Source: Collinsella sp. TF06-26 (GTDB lineage: Bacteria > Actinomycetota > Coriobacteriia > Coriobacteriales > Coriobacteriaceae). Taken from it: DNA of 49,394 nucleotides. The translations under genes were made by a program, and so were the position numbers. Every line of letters begins with the position of its first letter. Within the stretch, counting starts at the first letter, position 1. The stretch is taken from assembly GCF_002232035.1 (NCBI RefSeq), contig NZ_NKXR01000015.1:1-49394 (forward strand), written 5' to 3'. The notes under the pieces were generated by a model. The model ran no database searches. It was given only the letters and a program-made list of their open reading frames with translations, and had not been told where the DNA came from. Of this stretch, positions 15,084 to 24,408 are shown in pieces.

Positions 15084-15235
15084 AAAACTATGCCGGATTA
15101 CTACGATAAATCGCCTACCCCCAACCGCGCCGCATTTGGCAAAATCAAAACCGCAGGTAGACGGCTTGCGGTTTTGCGAAAAAGTCACGCGTGGTCGGGG
15201 ATCTTATTTTTATCGTAGTAAACCGGCATAGTTTT
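15084..15235. repeat. Intergenic palindromic element, copy B
   Basis: 27-bp arms, 15084-15110 and 15209-15235, pair with one mismatch. Inside is a 9-bp hairpin (15147-15155 with 15167-15175) starting with AAAACCGCAGGTAGA, shared with copies C and D. About 60 bp of conserved flank follows, including a GATCCCCC..GGACGGAGGAAAACGG module near 15270-15292 that is also found after copy C. No gene is seen in 15009-15475. Confidence 0.85.
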
Positions 15236-15343
15236 GAAATGGCGCCATATCGGTGACGGCCCTTGATCCCCCAAGGACGGAGGAAAACGGGCCCTTTTGC
15301 CCCGTCCATCTTGAGTCGCACCTATTTTCCTGCGAAAACGCCG

Positions 15344-15433
15344 TGTCTCAACTTTGGTGAGACATTTGTCTCACGCCCAAAACAGAATCTGGAACATGTG
15401 TCACCTGCCCTAATTGTGTCTCATTCCGTAACT
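15344..15433. promoter_or_regulatory. TGTCTCA heptamer cluster before the adhesin gene
   Basis: TGTCTCA at 15344-15350 and its inverse at 15358-15364 form a 21-bp palindrome. Further TGTCTCA copies occur at 15367-15373 and 15417-15423. The last sits in TGTCTCATTCCGTAACT, 14 of 17 bases identical to the half-site of the array at 5.8-6.1 kb. This is a probable operator region for the adhesin gene; no convincing -35/-10 pair was found. Confidence 0.45.
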
Positions 15434-15475
15434 TTAGGCTGATGCAAGGTCTGAGACCGCGAGAAGGGAGACGCG

Positions 15476-18400
15476 ATGAGTAAGTACACGAGGGGTCTCT
15501 TGGCGGTGATACTGGCCGTAGTGCTGGTGTTGCCGGCTGCAGCATTTGCCATGCTGCCCGAGGCCAACGCCAGGTCCAGCACCGGAATGGACGGACCGAC
15601 GGCGAGCAAAAAGATAGTCGACCCCGACACTACCGGCCGCTGGCAATACTGGGCGTCGGGCGGCGAGCAGGACCAGACGACACGTTATGTAGGCCGAATC
15701 TGGACGGACAAGACGGTCGAGCCCGCAGAGGACGAAAAGTCCGACTTTGTGACAACGCTCTCCACGATGTCTTCGACTTCTGACACAACGTCGCTGGTCA
15801 CTAAACCGCTCGATATCGTGATGGTGCTTGATGCCTCCGGGTCGATGGATGAGAGCATGGGCGGCAACGATCAGACCAAACGCATCACCGCACTTAAGAA
15901 CGCTGCCAGTTCCTTTATCGACGCCATTGCCGAGCAGAATGCAAAGATCGATGCTTCCAAGCAGCATCAGGTTGCCATCGTAAAGTTTGCGGGAAGTAGG
16001 GCTGATTGGGTCGGCAACGACACGTATTGGGAGTCGGGGTATAGGTACAACTACTCGCAGACCATGAAGAAGCTGACGCCCTGCACGGGCGATGACGCGA
16101 CGAGCCTTAAGAGTACGGTCAACTCCATCAGTCCTAATGGCGCCACGCGCGCCGACTATGGCTTACAGCTGGCTGATGGGGTATTTTCGTCTGGTCGCGC
16201 CGACGCCAAGAAGATCGTTGTCTTCTTCGCTGATGGTTCACCTACGAGTTCTAGTGGATTCCAAGCAAGTGTTGCCGATAGCGCCGTCAAAAGCGCCAAG
16301 AGTCTCAAGAATAAAGGTGCCGACATTTATACGATCGGCATCTTTAATGGTGCGAATCCCGTTGCCGATCCTACGAACTACTGGACGAGCAACGAAAACA
16401 AGTTCATGCACGCCGTGTCGAGCAACTATCCAAACGCCACGTCCTACACAACCAATGAGCTTGGTAAGCGCACGGAGAATTCCGATTTCTACAAGGCTGC
16501 GTCGAACGCCGATGAGCTCAAGAAGGTGTTTGATGATATCTCGAGCTCTATCACCTCGGGCAAGGGCTCTCCCACTCAGATCGAGGATGGTTACGACGAG
16601 AGCAAGTCCGGCTACATCACCTTTAGTGATGAGCTGGGCGACTTTATGCAGGTCGATACGTTTGTCAGCGCTCAGATTAATGGCGTCCCCTTTGATGAAG
16701 TGACCAAGACAACCAAGGGCAATACGGACACGTACGAGTTTTCGGGCGTGGCCAAGGACCTGGTCATCACCGTCGAGCGCTCTGCCAATGCGCAGCAGGG
16801 CGATATCGTGACGGTCAAGATTCCCGCATCACTGATTCCGCTGATCCGCTATCACGTGGACATGGAAAACGGGATCTTTGAGCGCACGTCGCTCAATGAC
16901 ATCAAGCCTATTCAGATTAAATACACCTCGAGCGTCAAGGACGCCGCGCGTAACAACCTGTTTACGCCCGATGACGGACTCAAGAAGTATATCGAGAAAC
17001 ATAAGGGTGCCGACAACCAGACGGTCTACTTCCTGGCCAACAAGTACTCGGGCGGCGAGCTGGGCGATGTTGTCGCCGAGTTTGAGCCCGCCGATACCAA
17101 CAGCTACTATTACTTCCAAAAAATCACGCCTATCTACACGGACAAGGAATGCACCCAGCGCGCGACGGTAAAGCCGCAGGGCAACGACGTCTATTACTAC
17201 AAGGACGAGTTTGTGGCGATGGGCGCAAACGGCAAGCCGAAGGACGACTATGCCGTTGTGGAGTTTGAGGGGCACGAGATCGCCAGCTACGACGGCGCTC
17301 TGGTCAAAGATGACGGCTATTGGTCCTTTAATAAGGGAACCGCGCGCTTGGCCTATATCGACCAGCTGCATACCACCAAGGACGATGTGGAGGCGAACGG
17401 CAACAAGACCGAGACCGCGCGCGACGTGCTTAACCCCAGGTGGAATGACCTTTCCTCCGTTGCGACTTCCACGCACGTGCATTCGCACCTGGGCAACAAC
17501 GGCAAGATTATCTTTAGCCTTGCAACCAAGCCGACAGCGGTTGATACCAAGACTGACTTTGGTCTGACCAAGGTGCTCGAGGGCCGCAAGTGGGCGGATA
17601 CGGATGCGTTTGAGTTTGAGCTCTCCGCGACGTCCGACAACAATGCCCCGATGCCCGACCCCGCGACCGTAACTGTGACCAATGCCGATCTCGACAAGGG
17701 CAAGGCAGCCATTAACTTTGGCAAGATTACTTATGCCGAGCCGGGCGAGTACACCTATGAGGTCCGCGAGGTCAAGGGCGACGCCGGTGGCATTACCTAC
17801 AGCAAGAACGTTGCCACGTTCAAGGTGACTGTGACGGTTAACGCCAAGGGCGAGCTTAAGGCCGACGTTGAAAAGATCTCGGGCGAGACCGAGTTCAAGA
17901 ACACCTATAGCGTGAAGCCTGTCGAGGACCAGATCACCGCGACCAAGGTCCTGACCGGGCGCGACCTCAAGGAGGGCGAGTTCTCCTTCGAGCTCGTCGA
18001 GGGTAACAAGGTCGTCGCCAAGGGCACTAACGCTGCCGACGGCACGATTGCCATGGACAAAATCACTTACGATAAGCCTGGCAATCACACCTACACGCTG
18101 CGCGAGAAGCTCCCCAACGAGGCGGGGCTGAGCAACGGGATTACGTACGATAAGACGAACTACACCATCAAGACGAGCGTCATCGACAACGGCGACGGCA
18201 CGCTTAAGGTGACCCATGCGCTCGAGGGCACCAAGCCGGCACGCTTTGAGAACAAGTACAACACTGCCCCGAATAAGTCCAGCGTCACCGACCAGATCAC
18301 CGCGACCAAGACCCTGACAGGCCGCGACCTCAAGGAAGGCGAGTTCTCCTTCGAGCTCGTCGAGGGTAACAAGGTCGTCGCCAGGGGCACCAATGCGGCC

Positions 18401-21400
18401 GACGGCAAGATCACGATGGACAAGATCACCTACACTGCGGCTGGCGAGCACACCTACATGCTGCGCGAGACCAAGGTCGACGCCGACAACGGTATCACCT
18501 ACAGCACCGCGGCCTACACCATCGTGACCACCGTCACCGATGATGGCAATGGCAAGCTCACGGTTAAGCATGAGCTGCAGGACGTCGAGAAGGCTATCTT
18601 CGAGAATGCTTACAGCGTTACTCCCGTGAACTCCAGTGTCACCGATCAGATCACCGCGACCAAGTTCCTGACCGGGCGTGACATGACCGCCGGCGAGTTC
18701 TCCTTCGAGCTCGTCGAGGACGGCAAGGTCGTCGCCACCGGCAAGAACGATGCCGACGGCAAGATCGTCATGGACAAAATCACCTACGACAAGGCCGGCG
18801 AGCATACCTATATCCTGCGTGAGGCCAAGGGCGCCGAAGGCAACGGCATCGCCTACGACGATAAGACCTATACCGTCGTGACTACGATCACCGATAACGG
18901 CAAGGGCAAGCTCGTGGCGAAGCACGAGCTGAAGGATGCCAAGACTGCTGAGTTCGAGAATTCCTACAAGCCGAACCCCGGCGAATTTAGCGTCACCGAC
19001 CAGATCACCGCGACCAAGGTCCTGACCGGGCGCGACCTCAAGGACGGCGAGTTCTCCTTCCAGCTCGTCGAGGGCGACAAGGTCGTCGCCACCGGCAAGA
19101 ACGCCGCCGACGGCACGATTACGATGAGCCCCGTGAAGTACGAAAAGGCCGGAACGCACACCTACACGCTGCGCGAGGTCAACGGTGGAACCACTAGCAA
19201 GGGCATTACCTACAGTGACGCCAAGTTCACCATCGAGACGACCATCACCGATAACGGCGACGGCACGCTCAGCGCCCAGCATGTTCTGAAGAACGCCGAG
19301 GCTGCAATCTTCAAGAACACCTACAGCGTGACCCCGCTCGACACTGAGCTCGACTTTGGCCTGAGCAAGGCCATTGACGGCCGCGACTGGACGGACGCCG
19401 ATAAGTTCAGCTTTACCATCAGCGCAGCCGAGGGTACGGACGCCCCGCTGCCCGACCCCGCAACCGTGACCGTGAGCAAGAAGGACGCGAAGGACGGCAT
19501 CGCCGCCATCAACTTCGGCGAGATACGCTACACGGCTGCCGGAACCTACAAGTACGAGATTCGCGAGAACGCGGGCAATGCGGCAGGCATGACGTATGAC
19601 GGACATGTCGCGACCGCCGAAGTGACCGTGACTGATAACGGCAAGGGCGTCCTGACCGCCAACGTCACCAAGAAGGAAAGCGGCCGCTTCACCAACACGT
19701 ACCGCACTGAGCTCGATTACGCCGCGGCCGGCGGCCTTAAGCTCAGCAAGACCCTCTCCGGCCGTCCCATGACTGAGGGCCAGTTTAGCTTTACCGTGAC
19801 GCCCGCCGACGAGGCTTCGGCTGGCGCACTTGGCCTGCTGCCTGGGGCCAACACTTTCAAATCCCCTGCGACGGCAGAGGCAACGGTCGGTCTGATTGAC
19901 ATTCTGGCGGGCCATGAGGTCAAGTTTAAGCAGGCTGACGCCGGCAAGACCTTCAAATACACCGTGGCCGAGAAGAACGACGGCAAGCCCGGCTACACCT
20001 ACGACGATGCCGCGCGCACCGTGACGATCGCTATCGCCGACGATGGTGCCGGCACGCTTACCGCTACGACGACCGTTTCCGGCGGCCCTGAGGGCACGCA
20101 TGAGACGATCTACAAGAGCGGCGAGAACAAGGTTGAGAGCGCTGTGGTCCCGTTCAAAAACAGCTATAGCGCATTGACCGATAAGCCTGCGCAGATTGTC
20201 GCCACCAAGACCCTGACCGGTCGCCCGATGGTCGACGGCGAGTTCTACTTTGGCATCGCCTATGCGGGCGAGACGGAAGCCATCGAGGGTACGTGCGTTA
20301 CCAACGTTAACGGCCAAGTGAGTTTTGGTGCTCTGCATTACACGACCGAGATGCTCGCCGACCTGGTAAGCGCCAAACGCGCCATCCGCACCGACACGGA
20401 TGCCAAGCTTGCGTGGACCATCAACTACACGGCCTTCGAGTACACGTCTCCGCTCGCAGCAAAGGGCATCACGGCCGCAACGCCGAGCTTTAGCTTTAAG
20501 GTCATCGTCGTCGACAACGGTGACGGGACCCTGACGGCGACGCCCGCCTACGACGGAATTCAGCCCTTGTTCGAGAACGTCTACGGCGCCGAGGCCGCAG
20601 ATGCCGCACTCGCCGGCACCAAGAAGCTCCAGGCTGCCGAGGGCCTGACCCCGGCCGATATCACGGGCAAGTTCACCTTCACCGTGACTGCCGACGAGGC
20701 CGGCGCTCCGATGCCCGAGCGCACGATCGCAACCAACGACGCGGCCGGCAACGTGGACTTTGGCAAGATCCACTTTACGCTCGAGGACCTCAACCGCGCC
20801 CTGGGCGTGACGGACGATGCGACCGATAAGGCCGAGGCAGACGAAGCTGACGAGGCCGAGGCCGACGAGGCAGAGGCTGAAGAGGCCGACGCCGACGCTG
20901 ATGCCAACGCCGACGAGCCCAGCGACGAGTCCGAGCCCGCGGCTCCCATCGCTCCGCGCTCGCACACCTTTACCTACACGGTGACCGAGTCCGGTAGCGC
21001 CCCTGGCGTGACTAACGACGCCAACACCGCGCGCAAGGTTTCCTACACAGTGACTGACGACCGTGCCGGACACCTGAGTGTCGTGCGCAACGGCGACGAC
21101 GGTGCGGCCTTCACATTCACCAACACCTACAGCGTGACGCCCACCGATTCGTCCGTGACCGATCAGGTCAAGACGGTCAAGCGTCTGACCGGACGCGACC
21201 TTGCAGCTGGCGAGTTCACGTTTGACCTGCTCGAGGACGGCGTGACTGTCGCTAGTGGCACCAACGACGCCAGCGGCAACGTTACGCTGAGCCCGATCCG
21301 CTACGAGGCGCCCGGCACGCACACGTACACGCTGCGCGAGGCTTGCCCCAACGCGCTCGGCCTGTACAAGGGCGTCACCTATGACGGTACGACCTACACC

Positions 21401-22030
21401 GTCGTGACCACCGTCTCCGACAATGGCGACGGCACGCTGACCGCGACGCACAAGCTCGAGGGAACCACCGAGTCGGCTGGCTTTACCAACAAGTATCACG
21501 CCATGCCCACGCAGGTTTCCATCGGCGCCATCAAGGTGCTCGAGGGACGCGAGCTCAAGAAGGACGAGTTTAGCTTTAAGCTCGTTGGCGAGGACATCGA
21601 GTCCACCGTCACCAACGATGCCGACGGCAAGATCAACTTCGACAAGTTTGAGTACGACGCGCCTGGTGCGTACGTCTACACCATCAGCGAGGTCAAGGGC
21701 GACGAGGCCGGTATGACCTACGACAAGTCCGTCTTTACCGCGACGGTCAACGTGGTCGATGACGGCGAGGGCAACCTCAAGGCGAGCGTCGCCTTTACCA
21801 AGGGCGACAAGAGTGTCGAGGGCATCGTGTTCAACAACATGTACAAGAAGCCCGAGACGCCTAAGCCGGCGCCCGATCCTGGCACGCCCAAGACCGTGAC
21901 GAATATCGTCAAGACGGTTACGCGCTACCTGCCCACCACGGGCGACCAGCAGGCCGCTGCACTGCTCATGGCATTTGTCATCGCCATGACCGGCGTCGGA
22001 GCCTTGGTCTGGGGTATCCGTAAGCGCTAG
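15476..22030 (+). CDS. Giant LPTTG-anchored surface adhesin: VWA domain plus pilin-like repeats
   Basis: A 2184-residue secreted, wall-anchored protein. Residues 1-32 are a Sec signal peptide with a hydrophobic core and an Ala-x-Ala-type end. A VWA domain lies at about 110-330, with a MIDAS motif DASGS. A linker region follows to about 690. Then come about eleven Spy0128/FctA-type domains of about 115-155 residues, beginning near residues 691, 818, 936, 1053, 1172, 1290, 1412, 1566, 1705, 1891 and 2012. Most have a K-x-LTGR start, a TYTLRE centre and an end of the type F.N.Y. In such domains a Lys and the terminal Asn usually form an isopeptide bond with a conserved Glu; these residues are visible. 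Residues 2152-2156 are LPTTG, followed by a hydrophobic helix and the tail RKR. AGAAGGGAGA precedes the ATG. No sortase or pilin gene lies nearby. Confidence 0.92.
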   Translation: MSKYTRGLLAVILAVVLVLPAAAFAMLPEANARSSTGMDGPTASKKIVDPDTTGRWQYWASGGEQDQTTRYVGRIWTDKTVEPAEDEKSDFVTTLSTMSSTSDTTSLVTKPLDIVMVLDASGSMDESMGGNDQTKRITALKNAASSFIDAIAEQNAKIDASKQHQVAIVKFAGSRADWVGNDTYWESGYRYNYSQTMKKLTPCTGDDATSLKSTVNSISPNGATRADYGLQLADGVFSSGRADAKKIVVFFADGSPTSSSGFQASVADSAVKSAKSLKNKGADIYTIGIFNGANPVADPTNYWTSNENKFMHAVSSNYPNATSYTTNELGKRTENSDFYKAASNADELKKVFDDISSSITSGKGSPTQIEDGYDESKSGYITFSDELGDFMQVDTFVSAQINGVPFDEVTKTTKGNTDTYEFSGVAKDLVITVERSANAQQGDIVTVKIPASLIPLIRYHVDMENGIFERTSLNDIKPIQIKYTSSVKDAARNNLFTPDDGLKKYIEKHKGADNQTVYFLANKYSGGELGDVVAEFEPADTNSYYYFQKITPIYTDKECTQRATVKPQGNDVYYYKDEFVAMGANGKPKDDYAVVEFEGHEIASYDGALVKDDGYWSFNKGTARLAYIDQLHTTKDDVEANGNKTETARDVLNPRWNDLSSVATSTHVHSHLGNNGKIIFSLATKPTAVDTKTDFGLTKVLEGRKWADTDAFEFELSATSDNNAPMPDPATVTVTNADLDKGKAAINFGKITYAEPGEYTYEVREVKGDAGGITYSKNVATFKVTVTVNAKGELKADVEKISGETEFKNTYSVKPVEDQITATKVLTGRDLKEGEFSFELVEGNKVVAKGTNAADGTIAMDKITYDKPGNHTYTLREKLPNEAGLSNGITYDKTNYTIKTSVIDNGDGTLKVTHALEGTKPARFENKYNTAPNKSSVTDQITATKTLTGRDLKEGEFSFELVEGNKVVARGTNAADGKITMDKITYTAAGEHTYMLRETKVDADNGITYSTAAYTIVTTVTDDGNGKLTVKHELQDVEKAIFENAYSVTPVNSSVTDQITATKFLTGRDMTAGEFSFELVEDGKVVATGKNDADGKIVMDKITYDKAGEHTYILREAKGAEGNGIAYDDKTYTVVTTITDNGKGKLVAKHELKDAKTAEFENSYKPNPGEFSVTDQITATKVLTGRDLKDGEFSFQLVEGDKVVATGKNAADGTITMSPVKYEKAGTHTYTLREVNGGTTSKGITYSDAKFTIETTITDNGDGTLSAQHVLKNAEAAIFKNTYSVTPLDTELDFGLSKAIDGRDWTDADKFSFTISAAEGTDAPLPDPATVTVSKKDAKDGIAAINFGEIRYTAAGTYKYEIRENAGNAAGMTYDGHVATAEVTVTDNGKGVLTANVTKKESGRFTNTYRTELDYAAAGGLKLSKTLSGRPMTEGQFSFTVTPADEASAGALGLLPGANTFKSPATAEATVGLIDILAGHEVKFKQADAGKTFKYTVAEKNDGKPGYTYDDAARTVTIAIADDGAGTLTATTTVSGGPEGTHETIYKSGENKVESAVVPFKNSYSALTDKPAQIVATKTLTGRPMVDGEFYFGIAYAGETEAIEGTCVTNVNGQVSFGALHYTTEMLADLVSAKRAIRTDTDAKLAWTINYTAFEYTSPLAAKGITAATPSFSFKVIVVDNGDGTLTATPAYDGIQPLFENVYGAEAADAALAGTKKLQAAEGLTPADITGKFTFTVTADEAGAPMPERTIATNDAAGNVDFGKIHFTLEDLNRALGVTDDATDKAEADEADEAEADEAEAEEADADADANADEPSDESEPAAPIAPRSHTFTYTVTESGSAPGVTNDANTARKVSYTVTDDRAGHLSVVRNGDDGAAFTFTNTYSVTPTDSSVTDQVKTVKRLTGRDLAAGEFTFDLLEDGVTVASGTNDASGNVTLSPIRYEAPGTHTYTLREACPNALGLYKGVTYDGTTYTVVTTVSDNGDGTLTATHKLEGTTESAGFTNKYHAMPTQVSIGAIKVLEGRELKKDEFSFKLVGEDIESTVTNDADGKINFDKFEYDAPGAYVYTISEVKGDEAGMTYDKSVFTATVNVVDDGEGNLKASVAFTKGDKSVEGIVFNNMYKKPETPKPAPDPGTPKTVTNIVKTVTRYLPTTGDQQAAALLMAFVIAMTGVGALVWGIRKR
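17551..21855 (+). repeat. Tandem coding repeats in the adhesin (about eleven units)
   Basis: Units start near 17551, 17926, 18281, 18634, 18989, 19343, 19710, 20172, 20590, 21145 and 21509. Units 2-5 (17926-19340) are close at the DNA level, with near-identical stretches at 17926-18020 and 18292-18386. This suggests recent duplication or gene conversion. Unit 9 carries an acidic Ala/Asp/Glu-rich insert at about 20810-20960. Confidence 0.85.
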
Positions 22031-22043
22031 GCACGATGACAGC

Positions 22044-22149
22044 GCCCGGGGCCAAAAGGCCCCGGGCCGCTGGCGGAAAGCCAAAATGTAGCCCCCACCC
22101 CACCCCCAGCCGCCACGGAGGTATCTCCCTCCTCCGTGGCGGCGCTTTT
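22044..22149 (+). terminator. Two hairpins after the adhesin gene
   Basis: The first is a 10-bp perfect stem, 22044-22053 with 22058-22067, with loop AAAA. The second is a 13-bp perfect stem, 22109-22121 with 22131-22143, followed by four T at 22146-22149. The second looks like the working terminator. Confidence 0.75.
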
Positions 22150-22172
22150 GTGCGTAGGCGAGAAGGGCTTGG

Positions 22173-22328
22173 CACGAAACCGGCCCATCTACTACGTTTA
22201 GTCCCTTACCCCCAAGCATGCCAAAAAACGCGAACACAAAACCGCAGGTAGAACGCCTGCGATTTTGTTCAAAACGAAGGCATGGTCAGGGGTATCGAGC
22301 CAAACGTAGTAGATGGGCCGATTTCGTG
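22173..22328. repeat. Intergenic palindromic element, copy C
   Basis: 27-bp arms, 22173-22199 and 22302-22328, with one mismatch. An inner hairpin near 22232-22266 shares its AAAACCGCAGGTAGA core with copy B. The conserved GATCCCCC..GGACGGAGGAAAACGG module follows near 22347-22369. The arms match copy A but only partly match copies B and D. Confidence 0.85.
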
Positions 22329-22423
22329 GTTGGCACCGCCAGATGATCCCCCGGGGACGGAGGAAAACGGATCGTTTTTGGCCCCACGCGGCTGGTGGGT
22401 GCGTTCGTGCAGGACCGTTCAAA

Positions 22424-22575
22424 CAGAACCATGCCGTTTTCGGGGCTAAACTCAGGACTCCCATCCATACCCGCGTTTTCTGCAAAATGACGGCTCGTCT
22501 ACCTGCGGTTTTATTTTCACGAATATCGGCATGGTTGGGGACTCGTGACTCAGCCCCGGAAACCGGCATAGTTTT
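22424..22575. repeat. Intergenic palindromic element, copy D
   Basis: Arms 22427-22447 and 22552-22575 pair with a few mismatches. The inner hairpin core is present in reverse orientation (22493-22520 region). The right outer end (22560-22583) is identical over 24 bases to that of copy B. No gene is seen in 22031-22636 apart from these elements and the terminators. Confidence 0.75.
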
Positions 22576-22636
22576 GAAATGGCATTAAATCGGTGGCAGC
22601 CATTTTGCTATGTCGGAGCGGTTGATCCTCGGGCAA

Positions 22637-23266
22637 CTACCCTCGCAGGTAGGCGATGGCGATCTGCGTGCGGTTGCGCAGGCCCATTTTGGCTAGGATC
22701 GAGCTGATGTGGTTGCGCACGGTGCCTTCGCCCATATAGGCGGTGGCAGCGATCTCCTTGTTGTCGAGGCCGCGGGCGATGAGCTCGGCGACTTCGAACT
22801 CGCGGTCGGTCAGGCCGGCAAAGGCCGCGGGCCGGCGGGTCGCGCCGGCCTCGTCGTCCGCCCCATCAAAATCGATGTCCTCGATCGCCTTGCCCTCGAG
22901 CACGCGTTTACCGTCCATGACCTGCGCCAACGCTGGCGGGATGACGGCGACATCGGTTTTAATCAGGTAGCCGCGGGCGCCCAGCTTGAGCGCCGACACA
23001 ATGTACTCGTCATCCGAGAACGTCGTCAGAAATACCACGCGCGCCGCAGGGTCGCGCTCAAGGATCTCGCGCGCGGCCGAAAGGCCGTCGCGTCCCGGCA
23101 TCTGGATGTCGAGCAGCGCGATGTCGGGCGCGTGCTCGGCGCAGAGCGCGACCGCGTCGTCGCCATTGGCGCCGGTGCCCACTACCTCGATCTGCGGCTG
23201 GGCGCCCAGGATAATCTTGAGCGAATCGACCACCAAGCGGTCGTCGTCGACAACAATGAGCCTCAT
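22637..23266 (-). CDS. NarL/LuxR-family response regulator
   Basis: A 209-residue regulator. The receiver domain spans residues 1-120, with acidic pocket VVDDD, phospho-acceptor Asp in ALLDIQMPG, a Thr in FLTTF and a Lys in LIKTD. A short acidic linker leads to a LuxR-type HTH at about 145-205 (GLTDREFEVAELIARGLDNK, GTVRNHISSILAKMGLRNR). The ATG overlaps the kinase stop by 4 bp (ATGA), so the two are translationally coupled. It probably controls the divergent ABC exporter genes; this is inferred from position. Confidence 0.93.
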   Translation of the reverse strand: MRLIVVDDDRLVVDSLKIILGAQPQIEVVGTGANGDDAVALCAEHAPDIALLDIQMPGRDGLSAAREILERDPAARVVFLTTFSDDEYIVSALKLGARGYLIKTDVAVIPPALAQVMDGKRVLEGKAIEDIDFDGADDEAGATRRPAAFAGLTDREFEVAELIARGLDNKEIAATAYMGEGTVRNHISSILAKMGLRNRTQIAIAYLRG

Positions 23267-24408
23267 CGGGCCTCATCTCCTTGCTGTTTGGGAACGGTGG
23301 CAAACACACGCCAGCCGCCGGCGCCGGCGCGCGGGCCGGCGGCGAAAGTGCCGCCAAGCGCCTCGACGCGCTCGCGCATGGAGCCGAGCCCCATGCCCTC
23401 CGCGGCGCCGCGGCCGCTTGCTTGGACCCCGCCCGTGCCATCATCGGTGACGATGAGCTGGTAAAACGACGGATGCTCCATGCACCGTACGGCGACGGTC
23501 TGGGCGCAAGCATGGCGCATGGTGTTGGAGAGCGCCTCGCGCAGGACCGCCGCAAAGCAGTTGGCGACGTTTGCGGGCGCATGTTCAGCCATAACTTCAA
23601 GCTCAATCTGCGGACCGCCGTCCGAGCGCGCGCCTTCAACAATGCGTTCGAGCTGCACGGAAAGGTCGACGGCGTTGTCGTTGAGCGCGTGGACGCTGGT
23701 GCGCACAAGCTGGAGCGCCTCGTCAACCGTGTGCTTGACGTCGGCGAAATCGGCGGCGACGCCGGGCTCGTCGGCGTGGACCACGCGCAGGGCTTCGGCC
23801 TGCAGTGAGGCGCGCGTGAGCTGGTGCCCGACGTTATCGTGAATCTCGCGCGCGATGCGGGCACGCTCGTCGAGCGTCGCGAGTTCGACCTCGTAGTCCT
23901 GTCGATCGGCAAGGTCGCGGTTGCGCGCTTCGAGCGCGAGGGCTCGTTCCTGCAGTTCGTCGCGGATGCGGCGCATACGCTGCTGCTCGCGCTCCAGCTG
24001 GGCGGTACGTAGCGATAGCAAGGTGGCGGCAACCGAAAGGATGGCGGTCAGCAGGAGCGTTCGGGCGGTGAGCGCGTCGGTGCGAAGGTCCGCGACGAGC
24101 GCAAAGACAAAGGCGATGCCAATGCCCAGCGCGACCCAGGCGTGCTCACGGCGCACCCGCCGCGCGATGTCATAGAGGGCGAGAGGCGCAAACGGCACAA
24201 ACGGCGGCACGAAGACAGCCGCGATGATGTAAGCGTAACTCGCGGCCTCGCTGGCGCGACGGGCGCGCTCTCCCTGCGCGAGCTCGGCCAGCGAGGTGGT
24301 AATAACGCCAAGGCAAAACGCCGCGACCAGGCGAGCGTCGACAGCAAGGCCCATGGCGGCTGCGATGCAGCACGCTAGCACGATCGATTTGTCGAAAAGC
24401 CTGTTCAT
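23263..24408 (-). CDS. Sensor histidine kinase (HisKA_3 / NarX type)
   Basis: A 381-residue membrane kinase, partner of the following response regulator. About four or five membrane helices occupy residues 5-140, with almost no extracellular domain. A coiled-coil and HisKA_3 segment with the phospho-His in REIHDNVGHQLTRA follows. Then comes the ATPase domain with REALSNTMRHA (N box), DDGTGG and GMGLGSMRERV (G boxes). The ATG at 24408 is preferred over an upstream in-frame ATG at 24543 because the protein then begins just before the first helix. No ribosome site is seen at 24408, but TACAAT lies 6 nt upstream on this strand, so the message may be leaderless. Small-domain kinases of this layout often sense cell-envelope stress or antibiotics. 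Confidence 0.9.
   Translation of the reverse strand: MNRLFDKSIVLACCIAAAMGLAVDARLVAAFCLGVITTSLAELAQGERARRASEAASYAYIIAAVFVPPFVPFAPLALYDIARRVRREHAWVALGIGIAFVFALVADLRTDALTARTLLLTAILSVAATLLSLRTAQLEREQQRMRRIRDELQERALALEARNRDLADRQDYEVELATLDERARIAREIHDNVGHQLTRASLQAEALRVVHADEPGVAADFADVKHTVDEALQLVRTSVHALNDNAVDLSVQLERIVEGARSDGGPQIELEVMAEHAPANVANCFAAVLREALSNTMRHACAQTVAVRCMEHPSFYQLIVTDDGTGGVQASGRGAAEGMGLGSMRERVEALGGTFAAGPRAGAGGWRVFATVPKQQGDEAR

Noticed and set aside
16829-22237. A minus-strand open frame of 1802 codons opposite the adhesin
   Set aside because: The sense frame has a signal peptide, VWA domain, repeats and LPTTG anchor. The antisense product is Gly/Val/Leu/Arg-rich with no domain and follows from the codon pattern of GC-rich repeats.
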